Below the pieces are notes generated by a model. That model saw nothing but the letters and a program-made list of their open reading frames with translations. It had not been told where the DNA came from and ran no database searches. Positions 12,601-23,900 of a DNA stretch of 64,000 bases are shown here, in pieces. The translations under genes and the position numbers were made by a program. How positions within the stretch are numbered: position 1 is the stretch's first letter; each line of letters starts with the position of its first letter. The stretch spans positions 23,875,249 to 23,939,248 of the forward strand of contig NC_031497.1 of the NCBI RefSeq assembly GCF_000237925.1, read 5' to 3'. The stretch comes from Schistosoma mansoni (taxonomy: Eukaryota; Platyhelminthes; Trematoda; Strigeidida; Schistosomatidae).

Positions 12601-15600
12601 GGAAGGATGAAAATATTAATTACTTGTGTATGGTTTTCGTTCAGTTTACTTTCATTGTATTAACAAATTCAGTTTGGCTTTTGATCCTTGTTTAGTTTGG
12701 CAAATTCTATACCTTGAGGTAAGATGGTGGTTGGAGGTGGTCAACAGGAAACAATGGACCCGGGTTTCGTGCTACTTGGCACTCGTCAGCAAGGTGTACC
12801 TGTAATCTTGAGGGAACTGATGCTCCCTGGCGGATTCGATCGATAGCATTCGATCAGCATTAAGAAGGACATGACACGCATGACATTGATCACCACCCAG
12901 TGACCAATCAATTGTGAAATTCTGTAACTAATTATCACTAAATATGTTTGATAAATAACTGGATAAACTCGAATGTAAATCAATCTTCTTTGTTCTCCAC
13001 TTAATAAGTCTTACTTTCGTCTGGTTGGAACTTAGAGAGAATGGAGCTGTTATAGTTACAATTTGTCGTCAATATTACAAATATATCAGGCTTGTTGAGT
13101 AATCTGATTAATTTAGAAATCATTTTTTGTCGTAAATTGATTTCAGTTGAGGTATAGTTGAAAACCATTGGAAATCTGTTTCATGACTCTTCAGTTGTGT
13201 GCATTCTCAACTCCACTCAAAGTGGTATCTTTAGAGCAGTTAACCTGAATTAAGCTCACGGTTTGAGCTGCGATCAGTTTGGGTTATAGTGCCAATCCCA
13301 TTTATAAGTTACTGTCTCACCCTTGACTTGTTTAGCTCTACCGGTTATAGTTCCTTATTTGGACTTCGAGAAACCCTTCTCAGATCTAATCACTAGTATG
13401 GACATGGTTATTCATTAAGGTAACTTTCTATTCTAAATTTTTCTGAATTTATATAACTTTAAAAGTCTTTTTTTTTCTAGCTTCAGTACTCAACAAAACC
13501 ATAATTTCTGTTTTAATCATGTATTTGGTACATGTTTCACGTCGACTGTATGAGTGCGAATATGTTTCCATATTCAGTAATTCTCAAATGAGTTTTATGC
13601 ACTTTTTGATGGGTAATGGATTCTACTTGATCACTCCTATTTCAATTTTGCTTTCTCAAAGTAATGCAGGTAATTAAAAATTGTTATTTTGTAAACTTTG
13701 TATGTTTTCATTTTATTTTATTTATTTAAACACATAAATATTGGTACAAAGGAGCACCAGATACATATGCACCACACAAATCTTTGATTTGTGTGAGGGC
13801 TGTGATACTGTCCAGGTGCCCAAACTGAAGCAGATGGTTTTCTTAGGGGCCCACACCCGGAGACTTTGACCTAAAGGTTTGATCCACAAGGCAGTGGAGC
13901 ATCGTGAGGAGATGCAGTCCCATGGTAGCCCGTGACCAATGACTGATTCATACGCCATTTGTTCCTTCAGGATACTGGAGCCCATGTGCACCATTGGTTT
14001 TGAATCAGGGTTTTCCAACTCCTCTAGGTGGACATTCTGTGTCCACCAAACCGGTTAAAGTGCCGGACATTCGCTTTTCGTCCTCTCAATTTCGTAAACA
14101 GTACCCGTAGTAATAGAAGGCAGTGAGTAGGACTTGTATGGCAGAGGCTATATGCGCGTGGTCATATGAGAGCATTTGGAGAGGGAGAGCGGATCCTCCC
14201 CACTCTCCGCCGTACCATGGCATTTGGGGGCCAAATGGGAACAGTAACGGGGTGAACTTGCATGCATATAGCAAACAATTCTCTTTGAACCTAGCACACA
14301 ACAATACCGTTATGAACTTTGTATGTTTAACTATGTATTATTAATTTTTATCTCTAGTTAACAATTTTATTATCCTTTGTTACTCTTTAGTAAATTCCAG
14401 TTATTCATACTCAATATTTCATTTTCTTTCTGCTTGTACTGGTGTGTTGTACAGTAACGTAAGACTCTGGGTGACATCTCTCAGAATCTATCACAATGGC
14501 GTAGTTGTATACACTCTTTATCTTCCTTTAAACCTTGAGATTAAAATTGCTTCATAACTTTTTTACTTCCTATACTATATCCTTACATATAACCTTTCTT
14601 TATATACTACCACCACTAAATTAACTACTTCTATGATATCGGTGTTCATGTTGTTGTGCTAATGAGGTATGGCAACTCGGACCGATGCATATATGTGCCT
14701 GGTCCTACGTTGCAGCTGACTGACTGAACGTAAGACTGTATCAGATCTCACGTTATTTCGAACCATCATCAAACTGTCTAACGTGATAATGACAAGCATG
14801 TATGGTTTACTATACGTACTGCCAGTGTTACGTGCAATGTTTTATGGTGTAGGAGTAGGTTGGAAGAAGGCTAGGGGCAGCCAGATCAAAACGTGGCACA
14901 AATCCATGAAGTCACTGACAAGTGGACTGAGCCATGCTGGTAGGTGTAGACTACCCGTTTGGGATTCGCGAGATGATAGCAATCAATGGTTAGAGACCTT
15001 AAATGACATGGCTCAAAATCATTCGCACTGGCGAAGGTGCATCCACTCTTTGTGTTCTACCAAATTCTAATCTTCTGAATTCTTCATGTCCCTATCCTTT
15101 TTCTCTTTCCAAATTTATTTCACTGTAATATACTCCTTGAATAACATCTTTAAACCCTAATCTTTCCGATTACTGCTTATACTCTTACTACTTCTACCAC
15201 TATGTGATTTGAATCGACAACTGTATCTCTCTGCTAATGTAGTATGGCAACTCGAACTGATGTACGTACGTACGAAGTTCTACGTTGTGATTGACTGACT
15301 GACTGCCAGTGTTCATCAATGTTTATTCATTTTATTATCTGAACTTCAGTCTATTCTATGATCAGTTTTTATTTTTAATAATTGCTTTCTTATTCTCACA
15401 GTCTGTATATAGCACCGTATAATAATATACGAATTTTATAATAATCTAGTTGATTTTGGCAGTCACCAGATAGTAGTTAGTAGGCGTTAAATATAAATAC
15501 AATTTAGTGATTAGCTTAATTAACTTTTAATTATTGAATCACAGATTCGAACTACGTTTCATCTATTTCTATATGAACTGTCAATAATGTATCACTAATC

Positions 15601-17370
15601 TTGAGATAGAAAGTGGTACTGAAATCTGAGTACACTTATCACAATCTGGTTAATGAGCTACACCAAGTTATTTAATAAAGCTAATAAGTGTTGTATTGGT
15701 TCCAATGATATTCTGATTATCTTTTTTTTATCTGTAATTATTGTCTAGTCAAATATTAGATTCTTGTAAACAATGAGATAGACCCTATTCACCACTGTTT
15801 TTATTGCTCAATATTGTTGTACGTGTTATCTTAGGGATTCAGGAAAAGTTCAATTCGCAAGATTTTATTATTTGAGTTTTGTAACTGTACTATGAGAGTT
15901 GGATACCAGTTAATTAATTTGCACTACATGATACTTCATTGTTCAGTTACCACATAAAACAACATATAGCAGATGTTAGGATTAGTATGTTTAATATAAT
16001 TTATTGTAAAAGTAATGGAGTTAATCTGCAATAGAGATAATTAATGTATTCAGTCTAATTGTATGGATTCTCTCCAATGTCTTTCAGCAAGCTTTTATTC
16101 CTAGAGAGCATGAATTTTTGCAATAGTTGTATCAACATAAAGGCCTCTTGAAACAAGAATTTCTTAGAGCACAAAACTTGTTTTCGACAAAGAATCAACT
16201 AGCAGTAAACATGTTGCTTAGAACTGGTTCTTAAAACCTAATACTGGGAATAAAGCTCCGGTCGCACCACCTCGTTTTCGGTAGGATGGAGTTCTAACTT
16301 CATAGATGGTTGTTAATCTTTTAGTTGATCACGATATCAGTATCATAGGCACTTGATGTCCAATCTTGACGATTTGTCACACGTGCTGTATAAATTAGTA
16401 TGTATTCAAATTATAAAATTAAAATATATACCGTCTTGTCTCTATGTGACATTTTCACATAGCTTATAGCACAAATTGGAATTCACGTTTTATCATGATC
16501 TTCCATCGTTTGAGTCTGTTACCATACGGATACCTAAACCAACTACTTGAGTGAAAGAACCAAGATTAATTAGGAAGCTTTCATTCGGTAACCGAGTCGA
16601 ACATATATGTACATGACACTCCTAAATATATATCTTTTTCCCTTAGAAAATAAGGTCAGATTTTCAACCAGTAGCATATCTCCATTTTCTTAGACAATTA
16701 ATCTAAGTCATCAGGAAACCCTGACTACCTCCAATCACCATCTTATCCCAATATAGTGCATGCAATATCGAGTCACCCAGACTGGTGGCCACATTGCAAC
16801 TTGATCGATAGCATTCGATCTGCACTAAGAAGAACCTGACATACATGACGTTGATCACCACCCAATGATCAGTCAACTGTGAATAAATCTTAATCAATAG
16901 TGTGTGCTCGTCAGCATCTTCCACTTACCATACCCTATGTCTATGAAATTGATTCAACGTATCACGTTCAGTATATCTTCTCGGAGTGTCTCCAAAACTT
17001 GAGTGGGTGTTTTTACATGTTTGTGGAGTTTCAACTTAATGGTTTACATATTCGAATTTTAACCGTCTCGTTTTTGGCTGTGAATTCTATTTCCCCCACA
17101 TATATCTTCATAGTTCACCAGATTTTACGTAGAGCATCCACACAGTGAATGTCGCTCAGCTCTAGTACAATCTTTATCTATAGATTCACCATAACGTTTT
17201 ATTTATGTACCTTCATTAATTGTATCATTTAACAATCATTTATCTTTCAGCTGAACGATCATATTTAGTTATTGGTTTATTTACTGTACACATGTTAATA
17301 CTCCAGTATTTACAGGATTTGGTTTTCCGACAATTAGCTGCATTACGTTCAGGAAAGAATGAAAACACAG
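6613..17370 (+). CDS. SRD5A3: Polyprenol reductase (SRD5A3-type steroid 5-alpha-reductase family), four internal exons
   Basis: SRD5A3-type enzymes reduce the terminal double bond of polyprenol to give dolichol in the ER membrane, for N-glycosylation. Four exons with good splice sites and matching phases are seen: 6613-6806, 11040-11113, 13481-13669 and 17251-17370. Joined, they read without a stop. They give hydrophobic segments plus diagnostic blocks: LRVPKRWFKYFYI, which aligns with VPKRYFSHFYI of human SRD5A3, and SRRLYECEYVSIFSN, which aligns with LRRLFECLYVSVFSN. The fourth exon matches the human segment ending in the NLRKN region. The first exon has no ATG and follows a TAG in frame, so an upstream exon is needed. 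The C-terminal catalytic part (expected HxxP and SSPxYxxE motifs) was not found; it may sit in the 200-N gap or be lost. Introns are full of LINE and SINE copies. Confidence 0.88.
6807..7860. other. Intron 1 of the SRD5A3-type gene, first part; nothing recognised
   Basis: AT-rich intronic sequence following the donor GTAAGT at 6807. I see no repeat family shared with the rest of the window and no exon-like open frame. Confidence 0.5.
7861..10010 (-). mobile_element. RTE-like LINE family A (AAATAAATAA-type tail), decayed
   Basis: On the - strand this runs from an RT region (FDSLHRTALQDSLLKDVPEK near 9260-9340) through a YLGSCIS block (near 8860) and a degraded C-terminal region to a 3' end at 7861-7925. 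That 3' end, read on the - strand, carries the GGTACAA... TTTAAATA type terminus also found at 11903-11975 and in every R5 copy. The reading frame is broken many times. An R6-like piece interrupts the 3' untranslated region at about 8027-8195. The insertion lies in the first intron of the SRD5A3-type gene, antisense to it. Confidence 0.75.
8027..8195. repeat. R6 repeat fragment inside a LINE 3' region
   Basis: The left end (ACAATTGATTGGTCACT) is the reverse complement of sequence near 12890-12920. The right end (CCCTGGACCTAGGTTTC then GCCACTTGG) matches 12755-12780 directly. The two parts are therefore in opposite orientations, so this copy is rearranged or the element has inverted arms. Confidence 0.5.
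10020..10585 (+). mobile_element. RTE-like LINE family B 3' fragment
   Basis: Degraded C-terminal coding sequence (VGVGWKKARC-like block near 10190-10220) is followed by a 3' untranslated region. It ends in the family B terminus, here degraded to a GAATGACTGATTGAG-like end. It matches the better copy at 14780-15308. It lies in intron 1 of the SRD5A3-type gene. Confidence 0.7.
11219..11712. repeat. Two hammerhead-bearing SINE copies, head to head
   Basis: A - strand copy (about 11219-11420) and a + strand copy (about 11488-11712) face each other across a short spacer; their tRNA-like heads (GGCTCAGTGG.CTAGTG.TTAA type) are nearest each other. The - copy keeps a CUGAGGA core (plus 11296-11302) and GAAA, but the cleavage-site region is changed. 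The + copy keeps CUGAGGA at 11584-11590 and GACGAAAC, but stem II is damaged. The tRNA-like part has A- and B-box-like blocks (GGTTCGGG in the + copy). It lies just downstream of exon 2 of the SRD5A3-type gene. Confidence 0.8.
11903..12440 (-). mobile_element. RTE-like LINE family A, 3' end with open C-terminal frame
   Basis: The - strand frame 12440-12060 encodes the C-terminus typical of schistosome RTE-like polyproteins: LRWLGHVLRMSSQRTPRRAL, GWKKRRGGQCMTWCRGMK, RLPGWGLRDGATQWLETL. A stop at 12060-12062 and a 3' untranslated region of about 150 bp follow. The last ~60 bp before the TTTAAATAAAATAAATAAA-type tail are nearly identical to the 3' end of the R5 retroposons (TTTGTACCAATAT, GGTGCCCTTTTGT). 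This ties R5 to this LINE family. Confidence 0.85.
12690..12925 (+). repeat. R6 repeat
   Basis: About 200 bp shared with 16690-16890 (GATCGATAGCATTCGATC, TTGATCACCACCCA), with 17495-17580 on the other strand, and in part with 8027-8195. The 5' side contains GGTGGTTGGAGGTGGTCAAC and GGCACTCGTCAGCAAGGTG. No protein-coding potential was seen and the class is unknown. Confidence 0.65.
13694..14328 (-). mobile_element. R5 retroposon, longest copy (607 bp) with 14-bp target duplication
   Basis: The copy is bounded by AACTTTGTATGTTT at 13694-13707 and 14315-14328. Read on the - strand, it starts near 14314 and ends in a TTTAAATAAATAAAATAAAA-type tail. Its 5' part (14232-14314) is missing from the ~500-bp copies, so those are shorter at the 5' end, as expected of LINE-driven integration. 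A 98-codon - strand frame (14018-13722) recurs in the other copies. The element lies in intron 3 of the SRD5A3-type gene, just downstream of its third exon. Confidence 0.85.
14440..14735 (+). mobile_element. RTE-like LINE family B, 3' untranslated end
   Basis: The sequence matches, in reverse complement, the 3' part of 42279-42655. It ends with the ATGGCAACTCGGACCGATGC and CTACGTTGCAGCTGACTGAC terminus diagnostic of family B. Another family B copy follows almost immediately. Confidence 0.75.
14780..15308 (+). mobile_element. RTE-like LINE family B, C-terminus and (TGAC)n tail
   Basis: An open frame (14783-15070) encodes [40 protein letters not shown] and a stop, the C-terminus of an RTE-like polyprotein. 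A 3' untranslated region of about 230 bp ends in GACTGACTGACTG. It is the best preserved family B 3' end in the window and lies in the third intron of the SRD5A3-type gene. Confidence 0.85.
15309..16689. other. Intronic sequence, nothing recognised
   Basis: AT-rich sequence between a LINE tail and an R6 copy, inside the SRD5A3-type intron 3. I found no exon-like frame, no tRNA-like block and no match to the repeat families described here. Confidence 0.5.
16690..16890 (+). repeat. R6 repeat
   Basis: Matches 12690-12925: shared blocks GATCGATAGCATTCGATC, CTAAGAAG, TTGATCACCACCCA and TCAACTGTG. The beginning (GAGTCACCCAGACTGGTGG) differs from the other copy, so the two overlap only in part. Confidence 0.6.
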
Positions 17371-17494
17371 GTAGTTTCCACATAATACAAAATTCATTTA
17401 ATATACTATTTATTTGCCTGAGATCTCACTATTTTTAGATTTCTGTCCGGTTGAATAAATTTCGTGAGCATTTGATATTGATTGTCTACTGCAA

Positions 17495-17590
17495 GTGCGC
17501 GTTGCTGACGAGTATCAACCAGTAAAACACTTGTGTTTATAAGGATTTCCTATCAATTGCCTCCAACCACCTAAACAATAGGCTTGTTTA
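17495..17590 (-). repeat. R6 repeat fragment
   Basis: The reverse complement carries GGTGGTTGGAGGC, a GGTTGATACTCGTCAGCAA block, and the order seen at 12720-12800. It abuts the 3' end of the R5 copy to the right. Confidence 0.5.
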
Positions 17591-17594
17591 TCAT

Positions 17595-18130
17595 TTTAGC
17601 ATTATTATTATTATTTAAACACATAAATATTGGTACAAGGAAGCACCAGATACATATGCGCCGCACAAATCTCATTTGATTTGTGTGAGCGCTGTGATAC
17701 TGCCTAGGTGCCCAAACTGGAACAGGTGGTTTTCTTAGGGGGCCACACCCGGAGCCTTTGACATAAAGATCTGATCCACAAGACAGTGGAGTATCGTAAG
17801 GAAATGCAGTCCCATGGTAGCCGGTCACCAACAATTGATTCATACGTCATTTGTTCCTTCAGGATACTGGAGCCCATGTGTACCATTGGTTTGCAATAAG
17901 GGTTTTCTAACTTCTTTAGGTGGAATATCCGTATTCACCAACCCGATTAAAGGACCGGACATTCTCTTTTCGTCCTCTCAATTTCGTAAACAACACCCCT
18001 GGTGCGAGAAGGCAGTGAGTAGGACTTGTGTGGCAGAGGCTATATATTCGCGTGGCCATATGAGAGCATTTGGAGAGGGAGAGCGGACTCTCCCCACTCT
18101 CGGCCATACCAGAGCATTTAGGGGCCTGTA
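17595..18130 (-). mobile_element. R5 retroposon copy
   Basis: Near full-length 0.5-kb copy. On the - strand it runs from the CCCTAAATGCTCTGG-type start near 18125 to the GTACCAATATTTATGTG terminus and an AT-rich tail at 17600. Internal landmarks shared with the other copies are CACCCGGAGCC, GGAGCCCATGTG and GGAGAGGGAGAGCGGA. The shared - strand frame is split by a frame change. Confidence 0.85.
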
Positions 18131-18654
18131 GATAATATAAACTCATATTATAATACTTAGTAAAATACTCTCATTATAAAGAGTAGAAATTTTATTCATT
18201 AAATAGTAAGGGTTACCATTATACATGGCTTTATTGATTGTTCTTGTAATTCGTTAACAATTTAAAGCTGAATTCATTGTTTAATAGATTCATATATATG
18301 TGATAAACTTGTGTATAATATGGTTTATGCAGTATTTGAGTACCAGTAAAATCGATAACAGAGAATGGTCAATGGCAATGCTAAATATCAGAAAAGCAAA
18401 ATTACAAATCCTTACACAACTTTATTTGATAATTAGTTACCTTGTTTCAAAAAGGTTTTTTGAATCATTGATTAGTTATTTTATCTCGCATAGTTTGTAA
18501 TCTAAGATGAAAACCAGTGAAAAATTGATGATAAACAATTAACCAGATGGGATTACTTGTCCTGAACTTTTGTTAAAGTTACCTTTGCTTTAATCCAGTT
18601 TCTTTTCGAAATATTTTTATCAGTATACATTATCAACTGTAAACTCTTGCTTCG

Positions 18655-18765
18655 ATTTGGGCACTGGGGCAGTATCACAGCTCACACACAAATCAAGTGA
18701 CTTGTGTGGCGCATATGTATTCTGTACCCCTTTGTACCAATATTTATGTGTTCAAATAAATAATA
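18655..18765 (+). mobile_element. R5/LINE family A 3'-terminal fragment
   Basis: Only the last ~110 bp are present: GGGCACTGGGGCAGTATCAC, TTGTGTGGCGCATATGTAT, CCCTTTGTACCAATATTTAT, then an AAATAAATAATAAG tail. It is 5'-truncated and in + orientation. The upstream part matches R5 rather than the LINE. Confidence 0.75.
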
Positions 18766-19680
18766 AGTAACTATAAACTCGGTCATTATGGTTACTGATG
18801 ATTATTGGTGAACACCTCAACAATTCGATTTTTTTTAAAAAATGCTAATTCACACAAATGATCAAAACTGAAATGTATATGGAATTTTTCTATCCATACA
18901 ATCTTTATTACTTTTTTTATTTATTTATCTAGTTCTTGGAGGTTTGGTAATTTATTCCATCTAAAAACATTTTGAAATTTATAATATTAATTTAAAAGAC
19001 TTTTAACTTAACTCCAATAGTCATATGATTATAAATTATATTTGATTAACTGGGTAATTCAAAACATGTCGGTGTATATGACATAGTTTTATGTAACACT
19101 ATTACAAGGTTTTTGTGATATAGAAGGTAGAATATGTTAGGGATGTTAAATCCCCAGAATTTGCTTAGTAACTGACTTATTTTTATAATTTTATTTTGAA
19201 AATTTGAATTTCCTTGTTTTCGCGCCAAAAGCGCGCTCCTTTCACCTTCGGGTCGTATTTCCCATTTGGAAATATCTTAAACACTATTGGTCTGTTGTAC
19301 CTTTTTAATGTGTTATTTTGTAGTGCTTCTCAAGGACAACTTTGTATTATATAAGTACGTTTGATTTCTTGTACTTCGGCTGCTTACGGAATATATTTTC
19401 CCCTATTTCGTCTTGGACTTCTTCCTCTAGTTAGCGTGGCCTATCGTGTCACTGTGTCATTGACCTTCATTCGTTTACTGAGAAAATCGTAATTAGCATC
19501 AAGCATATCAGAATAAGTAGGATGCGATATCAAAAACACTCATTGTTCAGTTTACAAACATATTCCATTTTTATATACTTAGTATTTATGTGTTTATTTA
19601 ACAAACTAATTGGTAAATACATTAGAACTACAATTGCCTGATTAGAATATAACCCAGCCAGTGAAAATCAACTTAACTCA
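18766..19680. other. No gene seen; left flank of assembly gap
   Basis: AT-rich sequence with no recognised repeat or exon. The missing 3' exons of the SRD5A3-type gene could lie between here and about 26 kb, but none was seen. Confidence 0.4.
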
Positions 19681-19880
19681 NNNNNNNNNNNNNNNNNNNN
19701 NNNNNNNNNNNNNNNNNNNNNNNNNNNNNNNNNNNNNNNNNNNNNNNNNNNNNNNNNNNNNNNNNNNNNNNNNNNNNNNNNNNNNNNNNNNNNNNNNNNN
19801 NNNNNNNNNNNNNNNNNNNNNNNNNNNNNNNNNNNNNNNNNNNNNNNNNNNNNNNNNNNNNNNNNNNNNNNNNNNNNNNN
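19681..19880. other. Assembly gap (200 N)
   Basis: Exactly 200 undetermined bases, probably a placeholder of unknown true length. The right flank is a degraded-looking hammerhead SINE 3' part with an unusual run of A and C, which may be poor-quality sequence. Missing SRD5A3-type exons could be hidden here. Confidence 0.95.
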
Positions 19881-19889
19881 AGACCCCAC

Positions 19890-20042
19890 CCCACAGAGAA
19901 AACCTGAAACCCCTGGAGGAGCCCAAAAAAGAACAAAAACGGCCGTCCAGTTCTTCCAAGTTTTCCATAGTGGTCTAGCTTCAATTAACTCACGCTTTCA
20001 ACTATGAAAATACTAAATCTCCACCAAAACCCCTTCTGATTT
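19890..20042 (+). repeat. Hammerhead SINE, 3' part
   Basis: From about 19940 it matches the 3' half of the hammerhead SINE: ACGGCCGTCCAG, TTTTCCATAGTGGTCTAGCT, a TCAATTAACTCACG block, and the end CACCAAAACCCCTTCTGAT. The part at 19890-19938 looks like a corrupted hammerhead core (CTGGAGGAGCCC where CTGAGGAGTCCC is expected). Confidence 0.7.
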
Positions 20043-20477
20043 TCTTATGTGATTGTTTTCCAAAGATGCTCTGTTTTGTGATATTCTTTTCTATTCGAAT
20101 AGTTATTGTAATATAAGTACTTTTTTTCTTAAGAGCTGTTTTGAATTAAGGAGAATTTATTAAAAGGAAAGTCAGTACTTACTGAGTATTCATATTTTAG
20201 AGTTCATTGAGATAGTTTCATCAGACACTAATGTGCGTCGTGGCAATGACTAACATCATGTTATTAATCAGCACTGAGGAATCGAACGGTGTATATTTCG
20301 AAACGTTCCCGAATATTATACATAACCAATGGGACGCATCAACGCTACGTAAAACCTGTAAGCTATAGCAGTATAAAGCTTTATTGCAAGAATATCGAAG
20401 ATCACTTGTAGTTACTAAACTGTAGGTGCTTTCCAAAAATGTATTTTAATCTTAGTAACGACCAATTTAAGCGTAAC

Positions 20478-20998
20478 CCATTCTTTATTTATTTAAATAC
20501 ATAGACATTGGTACAAGGAGGCACCAGGTAAATGTGCGCCACATAAGTCATTCGGTTTGTGTGGGGGCTGGGATACTGCCCGAGTGCCCAAACCGAAGCG
20601 GGTGGTTTACTTAGGAGGCCACACGCGGAGCCTTCGACTTGAAGGTCTAATCCACAAGACGGTGGAGGAATGTAAGGAAACGCAGTCCCATGGTATCTGG
20701 TGAACAACAGTAGGTTCACACGCCTTCTGTCTCCTTAGGATCCTGAAGCCTATGTGCACCACTGATTCAGAATCGGGGTTTTCCAACTCCCTTAGGTGGA
20801 TACTCCGTATCTACCAACCCGGTTAAAGAGTCGGACATTCGCTTTTCGTCTCCTCAGCTTTGTGAGCAAAACCCCTGCCGCGAGAAGGCAGTGAGGAGGA
20901 CCTTTGTGGTCGTGGTTGTATGCACATGGCCATGTAAGCATTGCGAGAGGGGGAGTGGACTTTCTCCGCCGTCGGCCATACCAGGGCATTTAAGGTCA
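20478..20998 (-). mobile_element. R5 retroposon copy
   Basis: Copy of the 0.5-kb element with its 3' end at 20478-20520 (TTTATTTAAATACATAGACA on the + strand) and 5' end near 20995. It is more diverged than the copies at 37 and 58 kb. Part of the shared - strand frame (20719-20489) stays open to the same C-terminal sequence (NVYVFK). Confidence 0.8.
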
Positions 20999-23900
20999 TA
21001 AGTTACTCTGCAGTGAACTGAGTAAAATGTTTGGGTTTATGAAAAAACAGTTACTTTAATTTAGGAACCCGTTTTTGTAGTAGATCTGCCTAAGTAATAT
21101 TATGCCCCCTTAATCATACTGTTTAGACGCATTTCATACTATCACATTCTTTAGGCACTCCTCAATAGTGATCCGTAGGTACTTTTCGTTTTTTTGTATT
21201 TCTGGGTGTTTAGAATTGGCACACTGTCTATTCAACGCCAAACTCGCAGCAGCATCACCAGGACAGTCCGGAGTGCCTGGACTGCTCTTCAATTTTGTGC
21301 AATTCTTCTCTGTTTTGTGTCAAGTGGTTTCATTCAGACAACAGTTTCAATGACTTTTGATGGTCACGATTAGTTATACCGTAACCAGGCCTTTACGATA
21401 AGTATGTGATTTTATGGGGTTTGATTCTGTAATGTTACAGCCTCGTCAGTCGGAACTTCTGTCTACTATGGTCTGATTTTATAATTATATATTGTGTAGT
21501 CACTACTGGCTACGTTTGGAGGAAAAACATTATACTCTATTCCCTAGCTTTCGTCATAAGTTTTGAAATAATATAGATAAGTGGACAGATATCCTGACCG
21601 AAGACAGGTACCGACTGGCAATCTCGAAGAATATATATAAGATGAAAGGATGAAGTCGAAGCAGTAAGGTTTGAATTTTTGAAAGGTTGTGATGTATATG
21701 TAAACTGTCCATATCAGGCATTCACTAATTTTTAGTCCTTGATTGGTTATATCCGTTTGAGGATTATAGCACGACCCGACATAAAACACTCTTACCCTTA
21801 ATAGCTGTCTTGCGATTTTCATGCTTCTTTACTTCTACATGGAATCAAGTAAGATTTTCTCGTGACCATCATTGTGTTTGGGTCGATGCATTGGAAGTTT
21901 CTTGAGTAGTCGTGTTGCCCGATTCGGTTCTATCGGGTTTGTATTCGTGTTTTTCTCAGGACAGATGTCTGGACTTCGTAAGGCATGGAATACTCTAGGT
22001 TGAACATCCTTATCGATCACCAATGCAGATGGTCGGGGACTACTGGAGTTGTACGGGAATGGTGTGGTAGCTTACATCAACATCACAACCCACAATACCT
22101 AGAGTGGCCTACTCTTTCGTCGTATATAGGCACCATGCTACTTTTATGATTGTATATAGACGTTACTACAGAAGTTTGTTAGTAAGAATAGAAGAAATAG
22201 AGTGCGATTACCGCCGTATCGAAAAGTCAGTCGTGTGCCAACTGATTCTAGCTGACTGACGTTGACGAGGTTTGGTGGATCTTTTAACACAAGTCACGCC
22301 TCTTCGGTGGTTAGAATAGGGCTCACTGACACTTTACAATCCATTAGTGCCAGTCGAGTGTTTTATGACTCGCTTGCTAACTCTGAAGGATTTCATATTA
22401 TTCACACTACTTATCTCAGATGTCAGTACTTTATTTATGACTGCAATTTGGACTTATGTGCTTAGTCGGAAAAATCTCTTTGGAGGAAAGCGCTACCCCT
22501 GTACTTGAATAAAATTTATTTGAATGATTGTGGATAGAATGGAAGGATCATTCACTTAACGGGCTTCCATATCCAGTGGGAGTCGGTCACCTTGTAGGAA
22601 CCTAGGTATTTGTGTAAACGTTTTAAGTTTCACTGTCATATGACAGAACAAAGATTTTTGCGAGTTTACTACTGGAGATTAGCCAAACACATTTATGAAA
22701 AAACATTGGCAGATACTCCAGTTTTTCAGATTAGGCAAGTGAACAGATCTTAGCAATCTCATTTGATCCTTCTGTTCGGATTTGATATCTGTTTCAGCAA
22801 GTTTTCTAACGACTACAGGACGAAACCAAACTTTTACATCATTCTTTGTCAGTTGACATTTGGGTTTAACTATTGACCGTCCATGTAATACAGTCTGTCA
22901 TGGATAAGTGAAAGAAAGAGATTGGCGTCAATATCGTTGGCCAAGACATGACTCACATTAATTTTCCATCTTCATTAGTTGCACAATTATCACAACTTAC
23001 TTAGCATTTCCCTCTTAGGTTTTGTACAGACATGCTTCTAATGGTATTATTTTATGGCTTCCAAATTCTAGATGACGTTTTTCCTTCTGTCAGATTTCTT
23101 GCTTACTTATGATTACCTAAGTCATACTCCTATTCAGTGAAGGTGTTATTGGAGCTCGTGAAATTTCGGTTCCTCCAATTATTAATTTTAGAACGTTTTG
23201 GGTCTAATTTTCTTATTCCATTTTGGCAAACATTTACGGAACAATAGTAGCGATTCTTTCCCACTTGATTTCAGTTATTGTATAAACTAGACATTTTATG
23301 TCTCTTCATTTTCCTCACACAATCTGTCTGTAGTTCCAAGCTTACTCTTTTGTTGTTCTTCAACTTTCATTTTGCTCACGATGTGCAGATGATGTATCCA
23401 TCCACTAGTGTAATAATATTCAGCATTTGAGCTTTAGTGAATGCGTGATAAATTCGGGAAACATAATTTATCTTCAAAACTATATCAGGCTGTATCTTTA
23501 TGTAGCAGCAATAACGAACCGACGCTTTTCTCGTGCACTCAGCAAATCGTCAAGTAAACTAAAATGGGATAGGATCTAAGTATATGACAGCATTTATTCG
23601 CCCATGTTTTTGGTAATATACGTGAAGTATTCACAAGTTCACAGTACTTAGGTCAGTAGATCCAGTTTCTTACCTAAGTGATGCCACTTTACGTACTTGA
23701 CAGCCAACGCTGAAGCAAATCGATGTGTTGACCAATATGACCGGCATGATTGAACATAAAGCAGTATTGGCCCTCATTTAGGCAGCTAAAATGGTATTTT
23801 TATTTCTATTTGTTCTAAACTAAGTACCTAAATAAAACGTACGGAAACCATTTAGTAATTTCACTTATCTGGACACTAACATTCGATGTCAATTATTTAG

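Noticed and set aside
14123-14344. Coding frames inside R5 on the + strand
   Set aside because: They are antisense to the retroposon and change from copy to copy.
19661-19984. Open frames crossing 19681-19880
   Set aside because: They consist of undetermined bases in the assembly gap.
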